From positions 1 through 35,581 of IMG/VR virus record IMGVR_UViG_3300025645_000207: 35,581 bases of DNA, one strand, 5' to 3'. The stretch is from a virus. The notes beneath the pieces are model-generated. The model ran no database searches, was not told the origin of the DNA, and worked only from the letters and a program-made list of their open reading frames with translations. This document shows positions 31,862 through 35,581 of the stretch, one piece after another (positions within the stretch are counted from its first letter, which is position 1; every line of letters begins with the position of its first letter). Made by a program: the position numbers and the translations under genes.

Positions 31862-32473
31862 ATGAACCTTACAAGCAATATCCGCAGCAATATCTTATAT
31901 TCTGCTATGAAGAGCCTTCCTACAGCCAATTACATGGAGCTTTTGGTCCCAGTTGTGCAAAACGTGCTTTATGCATTTATGCCAACGGAAATCAAAGTTG
32001 CTTATGATAACCCAGAAACAAGAAAATACCTTCATTCTTTTGAGGTTTTGATAAAAGAGGGTAATGGGTATAATGGATCATCAGGGAATCTTAAAAGTGG
32101 AAATGGTATTGCTTATCTTTATGGATCAAAAGATCAAATAAGGAAGCTAGAGGTAAGAGTTGATAAGGCGGTAATGATGCATTTGAAAGAAGGAACTTTA
32201 AATCACGCGCTGTCAAAAGCCGTTATTAATTCTGGTCTTTTTTCTGCCTATGTTGAGCAATCGGCCTTGATTGAAAGCGTAAGAATTCGTTTGAGATCAA
32301 CGCTTGATAGTGTTCGAACTACCAAGCGTTTGTACGAAGTCTTGGAGCCAGAGCTGCACTATCTAGTGCCGAAGGATAATGATAAGACAGCAAACCTCCC
32401 CGCAAATGTTGCTCCTATTGTGGATGATTTGCGCAAACTTGGTGCGGTTTTACCTGAAGTGAATAAAGGATAA
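31862..32473 (+). CDS. AT-rich protein, possible Nmad5-like (nucleotide modification associated)
   Basis: A 203-residue protein with AAGGA before its ATG. The start NLTSNIRSNILYSAMKSLPT and the following AFMPTEIKVAYDNPETRKYL resemble the Nmad5 domain that occurs in phages near nucleotide-modifying enzymes; I recognise this only loosely. A Gly/Asn-rich loop and a helical end (RSTLDSVRTTKRLYEVLEPE) follow. Base content is visibly AT-rich compared with the genes on either side, suggesting transfer from another source. The next gene encodes a ThyX-like protein, which would fit nucleotide metabolism. An unrelated early phage protein is possible. Confidence 0.4.
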   Translation: MNLTSNIRSNILYSAMKSLPTANYMELLVPVVQNVLYAFMPTEIKVAYDNPETRKYLHSFEVLIKEGNGYNGSSGNLKSGNGIAYLYGSKDQIRKLEVRVDKAVMMHLKEGTLNHALSKAVINSGLFSAYVEQSALIESVRIRLRSTLDSVRTTKRLYEVLEPELHYLVPKDNDKTANLPANVAPIVDDLRKLGAVLPEVNKG

Positions 32474-32477
32474 AAAC

Positions 32478-33389
32478 ATGAAAAAAATATACAAACACCC
32501 GAAAAACCAAGAGATGCAGGTCGAAGTGGTTTTGGCGTCAAAGGGCGGTGACAACTGCCCAAATCTCTATACCATTCGGATGCGGTATCCCCGGATCATC
32601 CATGGCGAGATCCTGACCCACCGGGTATTTTCGCGGAATGGGCGGTCCTCGCGGGCGGTTCCTGTGAAGACCATGCTGGCAGAGCTGATGCAGATCCCGT
32701 TTGTCCCATGGCACTGGGGTAAGAACCAGAAGGGCATGCAGGCCTCGGAAGAATGCAATGAGATGATCAAGATACCTGATTGGGGTGATGTAAACTTTCA
32801 CGGCACCCCGAAGACCTATTCGCACACCCGTGAAGAAGCTTGGCTCTCTGCTCGCGATGCGGCCGTGTCTCACGCAGAAGCCTTTATGGCGGCCGGCTAT
32901 CACAAGCAGATCGTGAACCGTTTGCTGGAACCATTTGCGTGGATGGACACCTTAGTCACCTCGACCAGCTGGAACAATTTTCTGCATCTTCGCGATCATG
33001 TTGATGCAGAGCCTCACTTGAAGGATCTGGCGCGGATGGTACGGCAGGCCATTGAAGAAGCCGATGTTGAGAAAATCGAACACGACAATTGGCACCTGCC
33101 CTATATCACTCAAGAAGATCGGGAAAATTTAGGCGGACACAAGATGAATTTGATCAAGGTGTCGGCCGCGCGCTGTGCACGGATCAGCTACAAGCCGTTC
33201 AATGGGGATGCATCTTATGAGGCTGAGCTGGCGCGCTACGACGGCCTTGTGACCTCTGACAGGATCCATGCATCTCCCATGGAGCATCAGGCAAGCCCGG
33301 ACTCCCATTGGCTTGATCCTATGTATTCTGGAAACTTTATTGGATGGGCCCAGTACCGTAAACTGATCAAAGGGGAGTATGTCGAATGA
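32478..33389 (+). CDS. ThyX-like flavin-dependent thymidylate synthase, circularly permuted
   Basis: A 303-residue protein of a phage family usually annotated as ThyX. THR-x7-S (T47 H48 R49 ... S57) stands for the ThyX motif RHR-x7-S, with Thr replacing the first Arg. The dUMP-binding and helix part follows (NRLLEPFAWMDTLVTSTSWN, then NFLHLRDHVDAE). The segment that normally opens ThyX, the AARVSF and HETPFEH region, is instead near the end here: VSAARCARISY (228-238) and IHASPMEHQ (263-271). The order of the two ThyX parts is therefore swapped. ThyX makes dTMP from dUMP using methylenetetrahydrofolate and FAD. The gene overlaps the next ATG by four bases. Confidence 0.8.
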   Translation: MKKIYKHPKNQEMQVEVVLASKGGDNCPNLYTIRMRYPRIIHGEILTHRVFSRNGRSSRAVPVKTMLAELMQIPFVPWHWGKNQKGMQASEECNEMIKIPDWGDVNFHGTPKTYSHTREEAWLSARDAAVSHAEAFMAAGYHKQIVNRLLEPFAWMDTLVTSTSWNNFLHLRDHVDAEPHLKDLARMVRQAIEEADVEKIEHDNWHLPYITQEDRENLGGHKMNLIKVSAARCARISYKPFNGDASYEAELARYDGLVTSDRIHASPMEHQASPDSHWLDPMYSGNFIGWAQYRKLIKGEYVE

Positions 33390-33772
33390 GTGATGATCTT
33401 GTAGCCATTGCCCGCCGCGCGAAGGGCAGCGCCGTCCTGCCCACAGTCAGCTTTGGGGTGCTGAATGCCGAAACCCTGATCCTTAAGCTGGCCGACCGCA
33501 TCGAGGAACTGGAAGGGCAACTAAAAAACGTCCTTGACCGTGAAGCTGCGACTTTTGCTCGGTATGACGCAAAGCTGGATGCAGCAGATGCCAAGCTGGC
33601 GAAGGCGGAAGCTCTAATGTTCGCAGGGTTTGCAGAATATGAACGTAGGCTGGCCTTATCGGTGGAGTTTACGAAAGGGGTAATTCGTCACGCTGGTAAT
33701 AGCGGAGATGACTACTTAGCGGAACAAGCCCGCACCACCCTCGCAGAACTGAAAGGACAGGACGATGAGTGA
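33386..33772 (+). CDS. MSDD array protein 1, coiled coil
   Basis: A 128-residue protein starting MSDDLVAIARRAKGS and ending TTLAELKGQDDE. A coiled coil carries DRIEELEGQLKNV and later DAADAKLAKAEAL. It begins with ATGA overlapping the ThyX stop and ends with an 8-base overlap into member 2. It is the first of six neighbours with the same start and end but different middles. Proteins with the MSDDLV...DRIEELEAKL...ELKGE frame are common small accessory proteins of phages. Function unknown. Confidence 0.6.
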   Translation: MSDDLVAIARRAKGSAVLPTVSFGVLNAETLILKLADRIEELEGQLKNVLDREAATFARYDAKLDAADAKLAKAEALMFAGFAEYERRLALSVEFTKGVIRHAGNSGDDYLAEQARTTLAELKGQDDE

Positions 33773-33980
33773 TGATTTAGATACATCAAAACACACCTTC
33801 ACGTTTGGGTCTCCGACTGTGAATGAAGCAACTTTCCACTTTACGGACAAAAGCTATACGTTGCCTGCGGTAGAGCATAAACAATACGACCCTCTCACGT
33901 CCCTTTGTGCAGTTGTCGTCGAGCTTCACAATCGGGTTCAGGCGCTTGAGGCAGAACTGAAAGGACGGGACGATGAGTGA
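33765..33980 (+). CDS. MSDD array protein 2, short
   Basis: A 71-residue protein, the shortest member. It keeps MSDDLD at the start and EAELKGRDDE at the end, but the middle (TFTFGSPTVNEATFHFTDKS) is beta-like, and it lacks the RIEELE coiled-coil motif. LCAVVVELHNRVQALEAEL forms a short helix near the end. It overlaps its neighbours by 8 bases on both sides, unlike the 4-base overlaps later in the array. Function unknown. Confidence 0.55.
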   Translation: MSDDLDTSKHTFTFGSPTVNEATFHFTDKSYTLPAVEHKQYDPLTSLCAVVVELHNRVQALEAELKGRDDE

Positions 33981-34362
33981 TGATCTGGTGAAGCGGCTGC
34001 GCTTTTTCGGCCCACCCATTGGTGAAGAAGCCGCCGACCGCATCGAGGAGTTGGAGGCCGCAATAAAGCGTCAGGCTGGCGCTGCGAGAACTCTGCGTCA
34101 GCTTACTTTAGCAGAGGTGCAGCACTTATCTGACATGGACCGATCTGAATATTTTGCAGCGCAGACACTTAATAGTGAGCGAGATGCAAATGCCATACTT
34201 ACCGAACGCATCGAGGAACTGGAGGCTGATCGTGCGAAGGCAATTGAGGCTCTGGATGAGGCTATCTATTTGCTTGATCCCGATGAAGAAGACATTACCA
34301 AAGGGACTGGACTATATCGCATCGTCAAGGCTTTTAAAGAACTGAAAGGAGAACAGCTATGA
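33973..34362 (+). CDS. MSDD array protein 3, coiled coil
   Basis: A 129-residue protein starting MSDDLVKRLRFFGPP and ending AFKELKGEQL. The RIEELE motif appears twice: ADRIEELEAAIKRQ and TERIEELEADRAKA. The first is preceded by GEEAAD. A Leu-rich helix lies between them. The DNA at the start is nearly the same as in members 5 and 6 (MSDDLVKR). It overlaps the next gene by four bases. Confidence 0.6.
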   Translation: MSDDLVKRLRFFGPPIGEEAADRIEELEAAIKRQAGAARTLRQLTLAEVQHLSDMDRSEYFAAQTLNSERDANAILTERIEELEADRAKAIEALDEAIYLLDPDEEDITKGTGLYRIVKAFKELKGEQL

Positions 34363-34742
34363 GTGATGATATGACGATAGATGATCTGACAGTGGTTGGT
34401 ATTGACGGCATTAGGCGCAGCTTTGACGAACACTACGACACAATGATGTGCGTAGAACAAGACCCAACAGGCGCACACCATGTCATCCACAACCAACATG
34501 CTCGCATCGAGGAACTGGAGGCCAAGCTGGCGAAGGCGGTGGATGCGCTGGAAGGGTGGATAAACGTCTACACACATTGCACCATCGAAGCGGGCGTCTG
34601 TTGCTGCGGGGACGACATGAATGGCCACCAGCTGGCAATGGATAGCAACCACATGCCGCTGGATCACGGTGCTTACATTGCTGGAGAACTTGCAAAACAA
34701 ACAGAGACCACCCTCGCAGAAATGAAAGGAGAGCATCCATGA
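34359..34742 (+). CDS. MSDD array protein 4, with Cys/His cluster
   Basis: A 127-residue protein starting MSDDMTIDDLTV and ending TTLAEMKGEHP. The middle has ARIEELEAKLAKAVDALEGW, whose DNA is identical over 41 bases to member 5. The second half contains a Cys/His-rich segment (CTIEAGVCCCGDDMNGHQLA, then NHMPLDHGAY) that looks like a small metal-binding domain of a type seen in other phage proteins. It is the only member with this domain. Confidence 0.6.
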   Translation: MSDDMTIDDLTVVGIDGIRRSFDEHYDTMMCVEQDPTGAHHVIHNQHARIEELEAKLAKAVDALEGWINVYTHCTIEAGVCCCGDDMNGHQLAMDSNHMPLDHGAYIAGELAKQTETTLAEMKGEHP

Positions 34743-35116
34743 GTGATGATCTAGTGAAGCGGCTGCAATACTTAGGCCGTTGTGCAAAAGACTACGACCA
34801 AGAACATATGACCAGCGCGGATTATGAGATGATTCCCATAGTCACAAAAGAAGTTGCCGACCGCATCGAGGAACTGGAGGCCAAGCTGGCGAAGGCGGTG
34901 GAGGCGCTGTCATATGAAGGACTACGAACAGATGAAGCAGAAGCAAAACTGACAATAGCGATGGTTGGTCTTGTGCAGTCACGAGATGAACTCGATCAGT
35001 ACTCGCAGTGGGAATACCCCTCTGACCATCCAGTGCATGAACGCTATCGCAAGCGGGACTATGACGCAAACCCAGCCCGCATCGCCATCGCCAAAATCAA
35101 AGGAGAACAGCCATGA
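34739..35116 (+). CDS. MSDD array protein 5, coiled coil
   Basis: A 125-residue protein starting MSDDLVKRLQYLGRC and ending IAIAKIKGEQP. ADRIEELEAKLAKAVEALSY matches member 4 in DNA. The second half (LRTDEAEAKLTIAMVGLVQS, then a Tyr/His-rich loop) differs from all others. ATGA overlaps with both neighbours imply translational coupling along the array. Confidence 0.6.
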   Translation: MSDDLVKRLQYLGRCAKDYDQEHMTSADYEMIPIVTKEVADRIEELEAKLAKAVEALSYEGLRTDEAEAKLTIAMVGLVQSRDELDQYSQWEYPSDHPVHERYRKRDYDANPARIAIAKIKGEQP

Positions 35117-35505
35117 GTGATGATCTAGTGAAGCGGTGGGATGAATACGTTGACAGTATGGGTAGTGTCATGGGCGAAGTAGAACACATGGCACAGCAAA
35201 TGCGGGACCGTATCGAGGAACTGGAAGTCAAGCTGCAAGACGCAGAACAGCGGGGTTACGCTAATGCAATGGAAGCCGAACGCATATTGCATGAGGATCG
35301 CATCGAGGAACTGGAGAAAGCCTGCAAGGAATGGGCTGACGTATCACAGTCAAACTACCAGCGAGCAAAGGCGGCAGAGGCCAAGCTGGAGGTGGCTTTT
35401 ACTGACCTAGAACAAGATTGCGAGGCTGATTACCTACCGTCGTATGGTGCAATGAAGTATTATATACAGCGCGCACTTGCAGAACTGAAAGGAGAGCAGC
35501 CATGA
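35113..35505 (+). CDS. MSDD array protein 6, coiled coil
   Basis: A 130-residue protein starting MSDDLVKRWDEYVDSMGS and ending RALAELKGEQP. It has two RIEELE motifs (RDRIEELEVKLQDA, HEDRIEELEKACKEW) and AEAKLEVAFTDLEQD. Its final junction repeats the same ribosome-site DNA found between the other members, here leading into a different, Cys-rich gene. Confidence 0.6.
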   Translation: MSDDLVKRWDEYVDSMGSVMGEVEHMAQQMRDRIEELEVKLQDAEQRGYANAMEAERILHEDRIEELEKACKEWADVSQSNYQRAKAAEAKLEVAFTDLEQDCEADYLPSYGAMKYYIQRALAELKGEQP

Positions 35506-35581
35506 CCTGCCCACCCTGCAACCACAACTGCAACCAAGGGCGAGATTGCCCAGCACGGAAAGGTGAAAACATGAAACTTCC
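35502..35581 (+). CDS. Cys-rich small protein, partial (3' end outside window)
   Basis: The ATG overlaps the stop of array member 6 (ATGA) and follows the array's AAAGGAG ribosome site. The visible product is MTCPPCNHNCNQGRDCPARK and a few more residues, with five Cys in the first 16 residues, suggesting a metal-binding site. The frame stays open to the window edge. An in-frame ATG at 35571 could be a separate start or an internal Met. Confidence 0.5.
   Translation, partial: MTCPPCNHNCNQGRDCPARKGENMKL

Larger units (their letters stand above)
33373..35515 (+). repeat. Repeated gene-junction cassette in the MSDD array
   Basis: The DNA at each boundary follows one pattern: a GAACTGAAAGGA-type segment coding for ELKG, which also supplies the ribosome site, then a few bases, then ATGAGTGATGAT. 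Starts lie at 33386, 33765, 33973, 34359, 34739 and 35113; the last copy at 35502 keeps the ribosome-site half but starts a different gene. Internally, a 41-base identity is shared by 34503-34543 and 34862-34902. These blocks give several sites for homologous recombination between members. Confidence 0.85.

Noticed and set aside
1-35581. tRNA genes, integrase, terminase or portal.
   Set aside because: None could be recognised; gaps between genes are too short for tRNAs and no matching protein motifs were seen.

Overview
The window looks like part of the genome of a short-tailed (podovirus-like) dsDNA phage, or a prophage of that kind. The host is probably an alphaproteobacterium, most likely Rhodobacterales-like. 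The evidence is a small spike-base protein resembling the Rcc01079 family of Rhodobacter gene transfer agents, a P22-like set of connector, tail-nozzle and ejection proteins, GC-rich coding sequence, and promoters with a good TTGAC box but a poor -10. No terminase, portal, integrase, tRNA or CRISPR array is visible. The left edge cuts into a virion gene and the right edge cuts into an accessory operon, so lifestyle (lytic or temperate) cannot be decided.

Layout: (1) 1-9809, plus strand: virion surface, fibre and connector genes, many built from repeats or shared modules: a Kelch-like repeat protein, a protein with 23-residue repeats, two pairs of proteins sharing C-terminal modules, a beta-helix spike-like protein, a C1q-like fibre, a tail assembly chaperone, a zinc-ribbon protein and a P22 gp4-like connector. 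(2) 9809-11557: a heme-oxygenase-like protein followed by a lysis cassette (holin candidate, T7-lysozyme-type amidase, and i-spanin/o-spanin genes overlapping out of frame). (3) 11585-23021: second adaptor, 760-residue tail nozzle/hub, small virion proteins, a GNAT-like acetyltransferase, a 1307-residue ejection protein carrying S74-like and tail-lysozyme-like segments, a second internal protein, and a tail-collar fibre. (4) 29002-23008, minus strand: recombination operon (Sak4-like ATPase, DUF669/SSB-like protein, YqaJ exonuclease, small protein, SF2 helicase, VRR-NUC-like nuclease, three small unknowns), invaded by an AT-rich HNH-AP2 homing-type endonuclease. (5) 29095-35581, plus strand: small HTH regulator, primase-polymerase/helicase, an internal promoter with a perfect palindromic operator, a small ORF, an AT-rich possible Nmad5 protein, a ThyX-like protein whose motif order is circularly permuted, then a tandem array of six small coiled-coil genes with near-identical ends and unrelated middles.

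Genes in regions 1-3 build the particle, lyse the cell and eject the DNA. Regions 4 and 5 form a divergent early block separated by a 92-base promoter region: one arm handles recombination and DNA ends, the other replication, nucleotide metabolism and accessory functions. Genes are packed tightly, with many 1-, 4- and 8-base overlaps. The longest stretch without a gene is the 92 bases at 29003-29094, and no gap exceeds 300 bases. The strongest candidates for something new are the permuted ThyX, the six-gene mosaic array, and the heme-oxygenase-like protein beside the lysis genes.
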